Below are positions 36,101 to 43,846 of a stretch of 64,000 nucleotides of DNA, in pieces. Position 1 is the stretch's first letter. Each line of letters starts with the position of its first letter. The notes under the pieces were generated by a model. That model worked only from the letters and a program-made list of their open reading frames with translations, was not told the DNA's origin and did not search any database. Both the position numbers and the translations under genes were made by a program. This DNA comes from Diplolepis rosae (lineage: Eukaryota > Arthropoda > Insecta > Hymenoptera > Diplolepididae): positions 17,190,501 through 17,254,500 of the forward strand of contig JAPYXD010000752.1 of NCBI GenBank assembly GCA_030998225.1, read 5' to 3'.

Positions 36101-36656
36101 TTACGATGCCATTCAAATAACTCTTACGTTATTTTTTTAAACCTTGTATTGTACCTTCTACTCGCTTCTACTCGCTCATACTTTCTCCTGTAATCCCGCG
36201 TTAAAGTCGAAGTACTCGAGAGTGAATAGCCCCTCTGGCAGTATTAATTGATTTGAATCCCTGCGTTAAATAAAATTGTAAACTATATAATATGATTGAT
36301 GATTTTCAGCCCCGTAAACTTCACGCTCAGTATTTTTCTTCAGCACACATATTTGATGAAGCATCTGAAATAGAGGTATTGGTTCGACAATCAAATGGAA
36401 TATGTTTTCTGGAAAATGTAAGTAGACTTTAGGTAAATTACAATCTGCACGGGGAAACTAGAGCGTAAGATAAAAATTGAAAAATTTAACATTTTAGGGT
36501 GTCATTGGCAGCCTTCTGTTTCAAAATGGAGAACTCGTAGGAATTGGTAGACCTGACTGTATCAAACGTAATTTCGATAGCCTTAGATACGCGCAATACG
36601 TGAGAATAAAAATGCCACGCAATAGACTATCTAGATCTTTAAGAATTCAAAAATAA
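24143..36656 (+). CDS. Serine protease homologue (S1 fold, catalytically dead), 5' incomplete
   Basis: Four exons with good splice sites and compatible phases: 24143-24356, 35231-35362, 36310-36417 and 36498-36656 (TAA). Together they encode about 203 residues of a chymotrypsin-like domain. Exon 1 has HLCGGALISPKEVIT followed by VHEC where LTAAHC is expected, so the catalytic His is displaced or lost. The segment where N-D-I-A-L-L normally supplies Asp reads NLQLLTIFLKV. In place of C-x-GDSGGP the last exons read CFLENGVIGSLLFQNGELVGIG, so the Ser is gone too. All three triad positions are therefore replaced. This is a serine protease homologue, probably secreted, of unknown role (such proteins act in insect immunity, venom or saliva), or a decaying gene. 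The signal peptide exon was not found. Frames are open throughout, which favours a functional SPH. Confidence 0.75.
24522..25599. mobile_element. CCCTAGCG-ended MITE interrupted by a solo LTR
   Basis: CCCTAGCGGACCCAGTTTAG at the left and GAACGGGTCCACTAGAG at the right are inverse ends of the same family as 12305-12744. The shared core CTGTCATTCAAGGCAGTGCA is present. Removing the 24873-25505 LTR and one copy of its 4-bp duplication leaves 441 bp, matching the 440 bp of the other copy. Confidence 0.85.
24873..25505. mobile_element. Solo LTR, 633 bp, with 4-bp TSD
   Basis: The block starts TGTAACGCCC and ends GGACGTAACA, i.e. the TG...CA ends of an LTR. ACTG lies on both sides (24869-24872 and 25506-25509), as expected of Ty3/Gypsy-type integration. 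It splits the conserved MITE core between CACTG and CTGCTTTCAATGAC. It is not obviously the LTR of the Gypsy element at 38618-41545, whose LTR begins TGTGGCGTC. Confidence 0.8.
25618..26374 (-). mobile_element. Truncated IS630-Tc1-mariner element
   Basis: The termini AAGGGTTTCCCAATA and complement are followed inward by GGGTGATATG on both sides, with TA flanks. The element is 757 bp and codes for a partial transposase on the minus strand. It inserted 18 bp beyond the right end of the 24522-25599 MITE. Confidence 0.85.
25732..26262 (-). pseudogene. ITm transposase, C-terminally truncated
   Basis: 176 codons from MSSFTLPQRLEIVQLFYQ to a premature stop. The N-terminus is a paired-type double helix-turn-helix: ALSIRRIIDKL, then RRSQELGLSRMTTWRILR. 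The first catalytic Asp is present in IIFSDEAHFWL. The sequence then runs off the family after FWLKTRG; the second Asp and the last acidic residue are deleted. A full protein of this family would be about 340-360 aa. The frame is otherwise clean, so the internal deletion is probably the main defect. Confidence 0.85.
26375..26756. other. Intronic DNA, no feature
   Basis: Lies inside the large intron of the protease homologue. Short related pieces (ACCCGCTC, GGCGCTATGAAAAATA) recur in the following 500 bp. Confidence 0.35.
26757..27097. repeat. Palindromic element, arms about 120 bp
   Basis: CAAATTCTCAAAAGAGTTGC with GAAATAGTATATTACATTAC on the left is mirrored at 27040-27097. Inside, the arms share GTGAAGTTTGCTCC-like and GAAATGCTTTCGCTGTGTTT blocks. 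The unit around GGCGCTATGAAAAATA is repeated downstream at about 27205, so part of the element is duplicated. Confidence 0.75.
27834..27957 (+). pseudogene. Ty3/Gypsy pol scrap (after the RT core)
   Basis: The plus strand reads KPSSKKIAVVSNFKTALNPN followed by IQELLGLSAYCKKLIENFS and a stop. This is the connection between reverse transcriptase and RNase H in Gypsy elements, where 'P-K-V-AI--F--P--V-ELR-FLGL--YYR-FI--FS' is usual. Only about 42 codons survive. Confidence 0.75.
27958..28720. other. No gene seen
   Basis: AT-rich intronic DNA between the Gypsy scrap and the next foldback. No ORF or repeat that I can defend. Confidence 0.35.
28837..29046. mobile_element. MITE, CACTGAGAAAA ends, TA target
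   Basis: CACTGAGAAAAGAATGCTAT at the left is mirrored at the right, with TA outside both ends. The arms continue into AAAAGCATTTCTTTCCAAA. TA duplication suggests cross-mobilisation by a Tc1/mariner transposase. Confidence 0.8.
29096..29226. mobile_element. Small palindromic MITE (AAAAATACCAGG ends)
   Basis: AAAAATACCAGGGAGCACTA at the left is mirrored by TAGTGCTACCTGGTATTTTT-like sequence at the right. The 131-bp element is almost entirely arm, centred on an AT-rich turn. Confidence 0.75.
29420..29592 (+). pseudogene. LINE ORF2 endonuclease start, inverted against ORF1
   Basis: The plus strand reads VKFLQLNLGRGKEAQNLLMP, then ERGADVMLISEQHECSENS and WYQDASWRAEI. This is the start of an R1/Jockey-type APE endonuclease, with the N of 'Q-N--R' and the E of 'SE' (metal ligand) recognisable. 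It ends abruptly at about 29592, where ORF1 of the opposite strand begins. In an intact LINE the endonuclease follows ORF1 on the same strand. Confidence 0.8.
29573..30547 (-). CDS. Non-LTR retrotransposon ORF1 (Gag-like), truncated
   Basis: A 324-codon frame from ATG at 30547. It starts MEFKNLNKSVCEELFGG at the second Met, then has a helical segment rich in E/K/L (residues about 50-100, LEKMENFSRTKKNMHLPIRD). A basic Lys-rich linker follows around residues 195-225, then GEGMSYASILRELKKSVNPE and a final RRM-like ISSKDLLVELK..VRHLILRIQVEIADQDP segment. This order is that of Gag-like ORF1 proteins of R1-clade LINEs. The CCHC knuckles that should follow are missing because the frame runs into the inverted endonuclease fragment at about 29592; the last residues (FFDQDLSPP) straddle the junction. 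Transcription would start in the GC-rich upstream stretch (30548-30870). Confidence 0.75.
   Translation of the reverse strand: MGIKMEFKNLNKSVCEELFGGELDLTEKTLDPFESDKSQVRQYRDWLHERNEKLLELLQKVESALEKMENFSRTKKNMHLPIRDGIQEAKKELGALWYDIEDTVCYLDFFEYLMRGLLVRKIKEVKPPKNKGAVDEGSQTLPQPAARSTPDTRKWHREPTMSPEVSVVKKPAEKRPKASIKEEEWVEVPSRKNLQKKKRKKAEKIPKKNSRPRSEAVLIKPGEGMSYASILRELKKSVNPEELGATVQGIRETSSKDLLVELKCSTKSRGRLDTALKEAVGSRGTVRHLILRIQVEIADQDPSIEAGDVEEAVRGFFDQDLSPP
30548..30870 (-). mobile_element. Probable 5' untranslated part of the LINE
   Basis: GC-richer sequence immediately upstream of ORF1, with a sharp change to AT-rich DNA at about 30870. It has no coding potential of its own. Confidence 0.5.
30871..31700. 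other. AT-rich intronic DNA
   Basis: A/T runs (31080-31130 is almost pure A/T with AAATAAA blocks). No feature seen. Confidence 0.35.
31731..31768 (+). ncRNA. Hammerhead-ribozyme-like core (Penelope-type)
   Basis: CTGATGA (31735-31741) is followed by one G, stem GAAGTC, loop GTACAT, stem GACTTC, then GAAACGTC (31761-31768). This is the conserved hammerhead core C-U-G-A-U-G-A / stem II / G-A-A-A with a minimal stem III (AC/GU) and C at the cleavage position, as reported for Penelope-like elements. Stem I is weak: two clear pairs, then mismatches. A second related motif is at 58818-58849. Activity is unproven. Confidence 0.5.
31800..32519. other. No gene seen
   Basis: AT-rich with a slightly GC-richer tail (32280-32520) leading into the LINE 3' end. 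GCCGCCATTTTG occurs at about 32342. Confidence 0.35.
32615..32902 (-). pseudogene. LINE ORF2 C-terminal zinc region
   Basis: DSPVCDYCEGVEDSAEHTFF followed by ACDMWAQERRALEATLG gives C-x2-C-x9-H-x4-C, the zinc motif at the end of R1/Jockey-type ORF2 proteins. It is in another frame from the RT block. The intervening 32903-33280 carries related sequence broken by at least two frameshifts and stops. Confidence 0.8.
33281..34456 (-). pseudogene. LINE reverse transcriptase with active-site-region deletion
   Basis: 391 open codons, extended upstream in frame to about 34530. RT landmarks in order: RKSPGPDGIS, IFPKRWKVQRLVLLEK, YKPLCMLDNLGKVYVKLL, QHGFRMQRSTIRAI, LVTLDVKNAFNSARW, then YLQGRADDIAVTI. 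The segment between YLQG and ADD that should hold 'GVPQGSVLGP...YADD' is missing about 45-50 residues and keeps only RADD. The frame is restored, so the deletion is in-frame, but the enzyme is dead. The order and the downstream zinc motif fit R1-clade ORF2. Confidence 0.85.
34531..35230. other. Intron DNA with a possible mariner scrap
   Basis: On the minus strand 35053-34950 reads MDKSEICTIFEYGFRCGTNA and LETARKINSV, similar to the N-terminus of some mariner transposases, then breaks up in stops. Too short to be sure. Confidence 0.35.
35682..36235. mobile_element. MITE with GAGGGGCTATTCACTC ends
   Basis: GAGGGGCTATTCACTCTTGA at 35682 is mirrored by GAGAGTGAATAGCCCCTC ending at 36235. Interior repeats of TACTCG-like words. 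It lies wholly within the 35363-36309 intron of the protease homologue. Confidence 0.75.
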
Positions 36657-36693
36657 ACTGTATTAGGAATTACTTTTTATTTCTGGATACAAA

Positions 36694-36699
36694 ATTAAA
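36694..36699 (+). terminator. Poly(A) signal ATTAAA of the SPH gene
   Basis: ATTAAA lies 38 bases after the TAA of the protease homologue. It is the nearest polyadenylation-type hexamer and precedes the mariner at 36833. Confidence 0.4.
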
Positions 36700-36832
36700 A
36701 TCTATTTTCAAGACTAACATATGTATAATATTAAAAATGAAATAAGAATAAGAGGACCTGTAATTTGTATCAAACATGTGAAATATTCTACTCTTCATAA
36801 CTGTATACCAAGACATACGTACGTATTTAATA

Positions 36833-37702
36833 TTGGATTGGCAACAAAGTCATTTCGGTTTTTTCCGCTAGATGACTTCAGTCGTTCGAAGTCGTTCTTC
36901 TCCATTGCAAACTTCAAACCGTATACGGTATTTGACAGCTGACGTTTCATAGATTATACAGTAAAAAAAAGTTTTGTTGTTTATTCATTGTTTTGCATTG
37001 ATTTGAAATGGAGATTCTAGACCGTCAATTTCATCACATTTTACTTTATTACTTCCGAAAAGGTAAAAACGCAGTGCAAGGTCGAAAAAAATTGTATGAT
37101 GTTTATGGTGAAAAATTATTAACAAAATAGGTTGTTTACGATAACGTCGTGCAAAAAAGATCATGGAGCAAGCGAGATAAGCCTACACAATCGAACCCAA
37201 AAGCCGATATTTATCAAAAGAAGGTTATGCTGAGTGTTTGGTAGGATTTCAAAGATATTGTTTATTTTGAGCTACTCCCAAAGAACCGAACTATCAATTC
37301 GAATGTCTACTGTCGCCAGCTAATGAAATTGGACAAAGAAATCAAGGAAAAGCGGCCAGAACTGGCAACTCGCAAAGACGTCATCTTCCATCAAGATAAC
37401 GCCAGACCACATACATCTTTGGTCACTCGCACTATCCGATTATCATTTATTCCGTTCACTTCAAAACCATTTGAATAGAAAAACATTTGATTCAAATGAG
37501 GCTTTTAAAAATGAGTTGATTCAGTTTTTTACCTCTAAGAACCAAACTTTCTACGAAAGCGGAATTATGAGGCTGACTAAAAATAACGAAAGGTCATGGA
37601 ACAAAATGGTCAGTACATAATTGATTAATGTTTGTTATTTGTAATAATAAACTTGCTTTGAAAATCATGAAGAAAAACGAAATTAGTTTGTTGCCATCCC
37701 AA
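36833..37702 (+). mobile_element. Defective mariner element (TTGGATTGGCAAC ends)
   Basis: TA flanks on both sides (36831-36832 and 37703-37704). The left end TTGGATTGGCAACAAAGTCA mirrors the right end TTTGTTGCCATCCCAA. The 870-bp element lies 176 bp beyond the protease homologue stop. Confidence 0.85.
37009..37620 (+). pseudogene. Mariner transposase pseudogene
   Basis: The N-terminus MEILDRQFHHILLYYFRKGK is kept. The sequence jumps (about 37125) to VVYDNVVQKRSWSKRDKPTQ, losing the helix-turn-helix and TGDEKW parts. HQDNARPHTSLVTR then jumps (about 37430) to DYHLFRSLQNHLNRKTF, losing the HPPYSPDLAPS stretch. It ends near FYESGIMRLTKN. Two deletions and several stops make it inactive. Confidence 0.85.
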
Positions 37703-37704
37703 TA

Positions 37705-38499
37705 GCTTAGTCAACAGAGTAATGCCTATTTAAGCCATAAGTATGTGCTATATTTGACTCAAACAGAAAGATTTTTGTGAAATTCTACTACAGCAAGAAC
37801 ATTAATATTCTGGTCAGGTAAAAAACCACTTAATTTAACATCTGATTATTTATGTATTACAGGTGCACTCGTTATTTACTTTTTGATTCCAAATCATCCC
37901 AAAAAAGTTTTATACCCTGTAGCAAACATTTTTTTTTTTTGACAGTGTAATGTTTTTACCTCTCAACTATTTCTGAAAGAAACAGAACTTGATTCTTAAA
38001 AAAATGCATAACAATCTTTTAAATTTGTGTCTAAATTTCTTCAAATTATTGTAAGCGCAACTCTTTTAAATAAAACAAAAAATGCATATGAATAATTTTG
38101 TAAAATTATTTTATATTGATAAATTATTAAGTACATAATTTTTGACTAAAACAAAAAATCGAGTTTTGAACCTTTATTCTGTAGAATTAATAAATTCCAA
38201 ATTTTTCTCGACTGAAAGAAAATTGTACATGATAAAATATTGATCCTTTTCTGGAATGCCTTTAGGGTGCCATCAATTTATTCATAAGGCATTTTCCACA
38301 AGCTGTAATACTTTCTTCTAGTAAGCATATAAAAACAATTCAAATCTTTTGTCTTAGCGTGAAACGATCAATGTTTCGAATACTAATAGCTAGATTTATG
38401 TATACGTATAATATTAGTATAGTTTAGTTTATAAGTTATCATCACCTGTATTAAAACTGTTTTTTTATAATCACCGCTTCTCACTAAAATAAAAATCTC
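37705..38499. other. No gene seen
   Basis: AT-rich intergenic DNA. No ORF, palindrome or RNA I can support. Confidence 0.35.
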
Positions 38500-38604
38500 A
38501 CTTTAAAATAAAATTCAATCATACAAAAACTGAAAAACAAAAATTGAAAATCAAAAATTTTTTAAAAATTAACAAATACCAGAGAAAATTTATTCTTCGA
38601 TAAT
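38500..38604. repeat. 105-bp dispersed repeat, copy 1
   Basis: Nearly identical to 42813-42917 in the same orientation (start ACTTTAAAATAAAATTCAAT, end TTCTTCGATAAT). It abuts the truncated end of the Gypsy element. Confidence 0.85.
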
Positions 38605-38617
38605 AATATATAGGGCA

Positions 38618-40036
38618 TTATTTTTTAACTGCTCTGAGTTGAAAAGTCATGTCTTCCGATTGCCAGACGTAACGCTGCGTTACCATTTTCATTGTCGCGT
38701 TGCTACCTGGATGAGAAAGCCTGTGAATGCTTTCGAAGACTCTGCGACGGAACTGCTCTGGAACGTATGGACGAGCTCTTGAGGTTGATACGTCACATAG
38801 CAATGACACGTTCGATTCTGGAATACTAATCAACTTCAGTTGCAAGTTTGATTCTTCTTGGTCCATAGTCTTCAGGTCGCTGTCGCTCTTCTGTGCTGCT
38901 GCTAATGCCTCTAAATCCAATGCTGATTCGACTTCCTCTATGCGTGCGAGAGCATCGGCCACGACATTTTCATCCCCGGAAACGTATGAAATATCGATAG
39001 AGTATTGACCGATAAGGTCGAGATACCGGAACTGCCGTGGAGTGCATTGATGATCCTTTTTCTGGAATGAATATGTGAGGGGCTTGTGATACGTGAAAAT
39101 TGTGAAAACTCTCGCCTCTAACATGTAAAGAAAATGCTTGACAGATTCGTAAATTGATAATAATTCACGATCATATGCTGAATACTTGCGCTCGAAAGTG
39201 TTCAGTTTCCTGGAAAAGAACGCCAGTGGTTCCCAACTGGCTTTCGTACTTTGCTGCAATACCGCCCCGATGGTGAAGTCAGATGAAATTTGATGAAAGG
39301 CCTTGACGAGGTCGATTGTTGAGAACATAATTTTACCTGATAACGTCTGAGAGAAATCCTGAATATGTCGTACAAGATAACGGTCAGGTACCGTCCTCGC
39401 GTTCAGAGCTCGAAAATTGCCACAGGGACTCCACTCATTGTTCTTCTTGGGCACCATGTGGAGGGGGGATGACCAGGAACTTTCCGACGGCTTAGCAATC
39501 CCGAGCTTCAGCATGGCGTCAAACTCTCTCTTCGTGGCATGCAGTCTATCTGGTGCTAAGCGTGGTTTATGCACAACCGGTGGCCCAGGGACGGTTTTAA
39601 TAAAGTGAACCGTCTTGTGTTTCACCGTTGCAACTCCGTCGGGACGAGTGATGTCCGGGAACTTCATAAGGAGCCTGTGAAACGGGGTATCACATGTGAC
39701 ACTTTTCACACTTAATGTTCCACTAGTCACTACCGACCCGCGAACGTTAATGGGAGTAGTTACATCACATAGTCTATGATTTTTCACATCTACCAATAAG
39801 TCGTAGTATGCGAGAAAATCGTCACCGATAATAGGTTTCGCGACGTCAGCGATCACAAATCTCCACACAAAATCTCTGCGGAGCCCAAGATCGAAAGTCA
39901 TTGTCGTAGTACCGTACGTAGCAATAAGGGTACCATTGGCCGCACCGAGTTCGTAGCACGATTTTTCATGTGGCCCGGAAAGAAGGTCGCGAGGAAATAC
40001 TCACAGATCTGAACCCGTGTCTATTAGGAACTTCAC
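38618..40036 (-). pseudogene. Gypsy pol (PR-RT-RNaseH-start of IN)
   Basis: The protease active site KFLIDTGSDL is at about 40035-40006, followed by an in-frame TGA. An open frame of 427 codons follows from 39901. IIGDDFLAYYDLLVD closes the protease, then come KLGIAKPSESSWSSPLHMVP, NFRALNARTVPDRY and IDLVKAFHQI of RT. The catalytic YxDD segment is deleted in frame. The RNase H part follows as SSDFTIGAVLQQ, PLAFFSRKLN and KYSAYDRELLSIYESVKHF, then YVSGDENVVADALARIE. The integrase zinc region starts at HRLSHPGSNATMKMVTQRY and is cut. Note Gly for the usual Asp in 'GNFRALN'. Confidence 0.85.
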
Positions 40037-40913
40037 TTTTATACCGTATTATACGTACACGGCTGAGTGCACCTCGCGGCCTGTGGACCAAATCTTGCAT
40101 AGAACCAGCAGACTCCCTTGCGGGCATACCGACCGCGAGAATAAAAGCGCGGGTGGAAACGCGCACAGTCGCGCGCCTGGAGTACCTCGTTGACGAGACT
40201 TGACACGTAATCTCGGACACTTCTTTCCGGAGACTCGTGATTTCCTCGCGCAATGTAACAAAAAGCTGTTTAAATTGTTCAACGAGTTGGTCAGGGGCTG
40301 GCAACGAAAATACTGCCACAACACGCCGAGTTTCTGTTAATTCGCTGATAGAGTCGGCCAGGTCAGTCAACCTTTCGAGGGAAATATCCTGTTGAGCGGC
40401 GAGAATAGCCTGTACATTAAACGGCAGACGACCGAACCATAACGTCCGCAGCATTGATTCCGGGACTGACGTACCAGCAAGTCCTTGAAGATGATGCAAG
40501 AATTGCGACAACTTCCTGTCACCTATTTCTTCCATTTCCAGAAGACGACGCGTCTTCTGCTCCTGGGATGAACGGAGACGCTTGACGATTTGCGTATTTA
40601 ATCTTTCGTACGCGTTCTCTCTTGGAGGATTCACTATTATATCGCGTACCTCCATTATCACTCGCGAATCCAGTGCATTGGTCACATTTGTGAACTTTTC
40701 ATCGTCTTCCCGCACGCCCGATGTCGCGAAAGTCCGCTCAACTAACGAGAACCACAACTCTGGGTCTGAGGAAATAAATGTCGGAAGGCGACACGCGACG
40801 CGCTTACTGGAGAGAGCGCTCTCCAGAGCGTTAACGAGAACATTTTCGCGATCATCGGGATTAGGCTGAGGAACGTTGTCTCTAAACATGGTAGATAGTG
40901 GCACAGATATCAC
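39966..40913 (-). pseudogene. Gypsy gag
   Basis: A 315-codon frame from ATG 40913. RLPTFISSDPELWFSLVERT, VREDDEKFTNVTNALDSRV and DIIVNPPRENAYERLNTQIV are the capsid core. DRKLSQFLHHLQGLAG and LWFGRLPFNVQAILAAQQD follow; this arrangement is that of insect CsRn1-type Gag. After about residue 245 the reading frame has slipped: the knuckle VCWFYARFGPQAARC..PC is in another frame near 40100. It also has Tyr where His is expected. Confidence 0.8.
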
Positions 40914-41013
40914 ATGCCTAAAACTGTCACTGTTGGTCTAAGTATCGCCACTTCTTTTACTCCGCGCTGTTTGTGTTCAACACCCTGCACTATACACATA
41001 CGTAATCACGAAC

Positions 41014-41033
41014 AAATCACGACGGGGTCACCA
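41014..41033 (-). other. Primer-binding site for tRNA-Trp
   Basis: TGGTGACCCCGTCGTGATTT on the minus strand matches 19 of 20 bases of the complement of the 3' end of animal tRNA-Trp (TGGTGACCCCGACGTGATTT expected). Confidence 0.7.
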
Positions 41034-41036
41034 CTT

Positions 41037-41545
41037 TGGAAATATTATTACTTCGGTAAATGATCAGGGTGTACAACAAGGAGACAACACTAGCCGGTTA
41101 ATATTCTTTATTGATTTTTAAAAGGAAAAACGATGCACTCTATACGGATGGTCAAGACCGACTGCCTCTCTAGGTACCTAACCCCCTAGCCAAAATCAAC
41201 ACAATTACCTCTGTCTGTAAAACGAAAATAAGTATCGACTGATTTTCAACGGGAAATTCCGAGAATATGACATTTCTAATATGCTACAAAGGATTAGTAA
41301 TACAACCCAGAATTTGAAGTATAGAATACGGTCTACCGAAATAACAATCAAGATTCGAGGTATAGAATAGAGTCTTTACCGTAATAACAATAAGATTCGA
41401 AGCCTTACGGTAACAATAGAGTAAATTTCTAAACTCGAAGAAATAAGCTGAAAATAAAATAAAGCACAAAATGGTAATAGCCAAAATTCCCCAAGTTCTA
41501 AATAATTATGAATCCTCAGTGGTGTACGTGACAATAGACGCCACA
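41037..41545 (-). repeat. 5' LTR of the Gypsy element
   Basis: On the minus strand it starts TGTGGCGTCTATTGTC and ends ...ATATTTCCA three bases before the primer site, giving 509 bp with TG...CA ends. There is no second copy in the window to confirm the limits. Confidence 0.6.
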
Positions 41546-42099
41546 TTTTGTTTTATTTTTTTTTTATTTTTTGAAATAATTCAGCAAACCATGCATAAAA
41601 AACTTTGGTAAAAAACTCATGAAACGTGAAGGCCTAGTGCTGGACGACAGGTCCACCACAGGGGAGTTCCAGTTTTTGGCAGTAAAATTTCTTTTTGCGC
41701 TCGTGAGAGTGTGCGGTTGTCAATACAGTGAACGCCAAACAAAACACAAAAACCACAAATCACTTTTACTGGTCTAGAACACGACACTGTCATTGAAAAA
41801 TATTTTGGATCACGAAAAAACACAAAAGACCTGAAAAAACACAAAAAACCTGAACACAGAACGAACACAAAATCACAAAAACATTCAAACAAAGAGACAA
41901 AAAGATTTTAATACTAATCACTTTACTAATTAGAGCACGGCACGATCGTTGAGATATATTTACAAAACACAAAAACTCAAAAATACGAAAAACACAAAGA
42001 ACTCAAAAAACACCAGAAACAACACAAAAATCACAAAAAAACAAAACCGAAAACAAAAGAGCCAAAAGAAGCACAGATGAAAAGGGGTTTAAGCCTTAA

Positions 42100-42527
42100 T
42101 GAAAGGCAGAATTTTTTAAAAAGAGTAATCACTTTTTTAGTTTTAATCAATGTTCAACAATTAAATTATTACGACAGCTGACTTTTGACTCTTCCACCAA
42201 CACAAAGGGTAACACACGGAAAAAATTAAAGAAATTAAACAACAAAAAACTTATAAGTTGATTATTAACAATTAAAACCTATTATGAATCTACACACACA
42301 CGCGAGCGCAATTAAAGGTGAAAAATAGTTATTGTGGATTCATAATAGGTTTTAATTGTTAATAATCAACTTTTAACTTTTTTGTTGTTTAATTTCTTTA
42401 ATTTTTTCCGTGTGTTACCCTTAGTGTTGGTGGAAGTGTCAAACGTCAACTGTCGTAATAATTTAATTGTTGAGAATTGATTAAAACTAAAAAAGTGATT
42501 ACTGTTTCAATAAAATTCTGCCTTCCA
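42100..42527. mobile_element. TTAA-flanked palindromic MITE (TGAAAGGCAG ends)
   Basis: TTAA (42096-42099), then TGAAAGGCAGAATTTT; at the right AAAATTCTGCCTTCCA, then TTAA (42528-42531). The 428 bp are nearly all arm, meeting near 42315 beside a CACACACACGCGAGCGC spacer. Blocks such as ACACGGAAAAAATTAAAGAA are mirrored. Confidence 0.85.
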
Positions 42528-42531
42528 TTAA

Positions 42532-43846
42532 GGTAGTTGATTCACGAGAATTAGACCTTAGGCAAAAATAGATAATTTTGCTTTCAAGAATAGCAATATT
42601 ATTATTGCAGGGCTATTTTGGAAGAGAAAAGATTAATTTCCATGAAAAAAATTTGAAACACGGAAATAGTATATTACGACCCTAGGCCAGAAAGTTTGAG
42701 TTCCTGGCGTATGTGTTATAAATCGTATACTATTTTTCTTGATCTCCAGCTAAAAGTACGCCCAAAACCGAGGCGAAGCCGAGGTTTTTGCTGGTCGGGG
42801 CGGGCATTAGAAACTTTAAAATAAAATTCAATCATACAAAAACTGAAAAACAAAAATTGAAAATCAAAATTTGTTTAAAAATTAACAAATACCAGAGAAA
42901 ATTTATTCTTCGATAATCGAAAGACTTGGGCTCGAATCCCAGCGCAGTCGAAAGCGTCATTTTTTCCACAGAAAGATTTTCAAATTCTTTAAATAATATT
43001 AATATTGATCAACAGTAACTTTAATATCACACATCTAGTAATACTAATCTTATTACAATAATTATTATTACTTTTATTAATATAATTATTAATATAAAAT
43101 AAACCGTGTACATAAATTTTTTGTTTTTATTTTTAAGATTTACTCTTTCGTGCAATTGCATGAAGTCATATTAAATTAAATTAAACAAACGAATTATACG
43201 ATGAATTTAGCGACACTACTGAGCCGAAAAAAACAAAAAAAGGCCACAAATGTCGTTCTTTCTGGAGTGAAATGTGGCCGGGAGGACCGTAATTTCGGCT
43301 AGGAGATCAAGAAAAATAATTTTATTAATAAATTGTATTTTTGACGTAACTTTTTTTCTTATCACATATTACCAAATTTTAAAAAATTATGCGATTTTAA
43401 TAAATTACAAATCACTTTTTCAAGAAAAAGATTCCCTACAACTTAACCATTTCCAATTTTCAAAAATGAATAAATTATTGTCAAATTCAGCAATTTGTTT
43501 ATAAAAATTTCGTTTTGGAAAATGTTTTTTTAATGGTTTCAGCCATTAAAGAATTTATTTTTAAAAATCAGAAACGGTGAAGTTGTGGGAAATGTTTTCT
43601 CTGAAAAAATGATTCATGATTTATTAGAATCGCATAATTTTTAAAAATTTGGTAAGAAGCAATAAGAAAAAAAGTTGAGTCAAAAATAAAATTTATTAAT
43701 AAAATTATTTTTCTATGTTTCAAATTTTTTTCTTGTAAAATAATCTTTTCTCTTTCAAAATAGCCCTTCAATAATAATATTTCTATTCTTGAAAGCAAAA
43801 TTATCTATTTTTGCCTGAGGTTTAATTTTCGTGGATAAAAACTATC
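42532..43846. mobile_element. TTAA-flanked foldback, GGTAGTT family
   Basis: It starts GGTAGTTGATTCACGAGAAT after TTAA (42528-42531) and ends as the imperfect inverse before TTAA (43847-43850). Arms pair through CAAAAATAGATAATTTTGCT and further in. It is twice as long as the relative at 59140-59772 because about 640 bp (42665-43310), including a 105-bp dispersed repeat and a tRNA-like piece, has been inserted in it. Confidence 0.75.
42813..42960 (+). repeat. 105-bp dispersed repeat joined to a tRNA-like half
   Basis: 42813-42917 repeats 38500-38604. It continues into TCGAAAGACTTGGGCTCGAA and TCCCAGCGCAGTCGAAAGCG, which contains a B-box (GGCTCGAATCC) and T-arm like those of the tRNA-like copies near 62.7 and 63.7 kb. 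Confidence 0.65.

Larger units (their letters stand above)
38618..41545 (-). mobile_element. Ty3/Gypsy element (CsRn1-like), 3' truncated
   Basis: Reading the minus strand: a 5' LTR (41545-41037), a primer-binding site complementary to tRNA-Trp, gag, protease, RT, RNase H and the start of integrase, where it is cut at YVWQS (about 38650). No 3' LTR follows. A CHCC-type gag knuckle in a shifted frame (VCWFYARFG..C..PC) and the tRNA-Trp primer both point to the CsRn1 clade. The element is non-functional. Confidence 0.85.
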
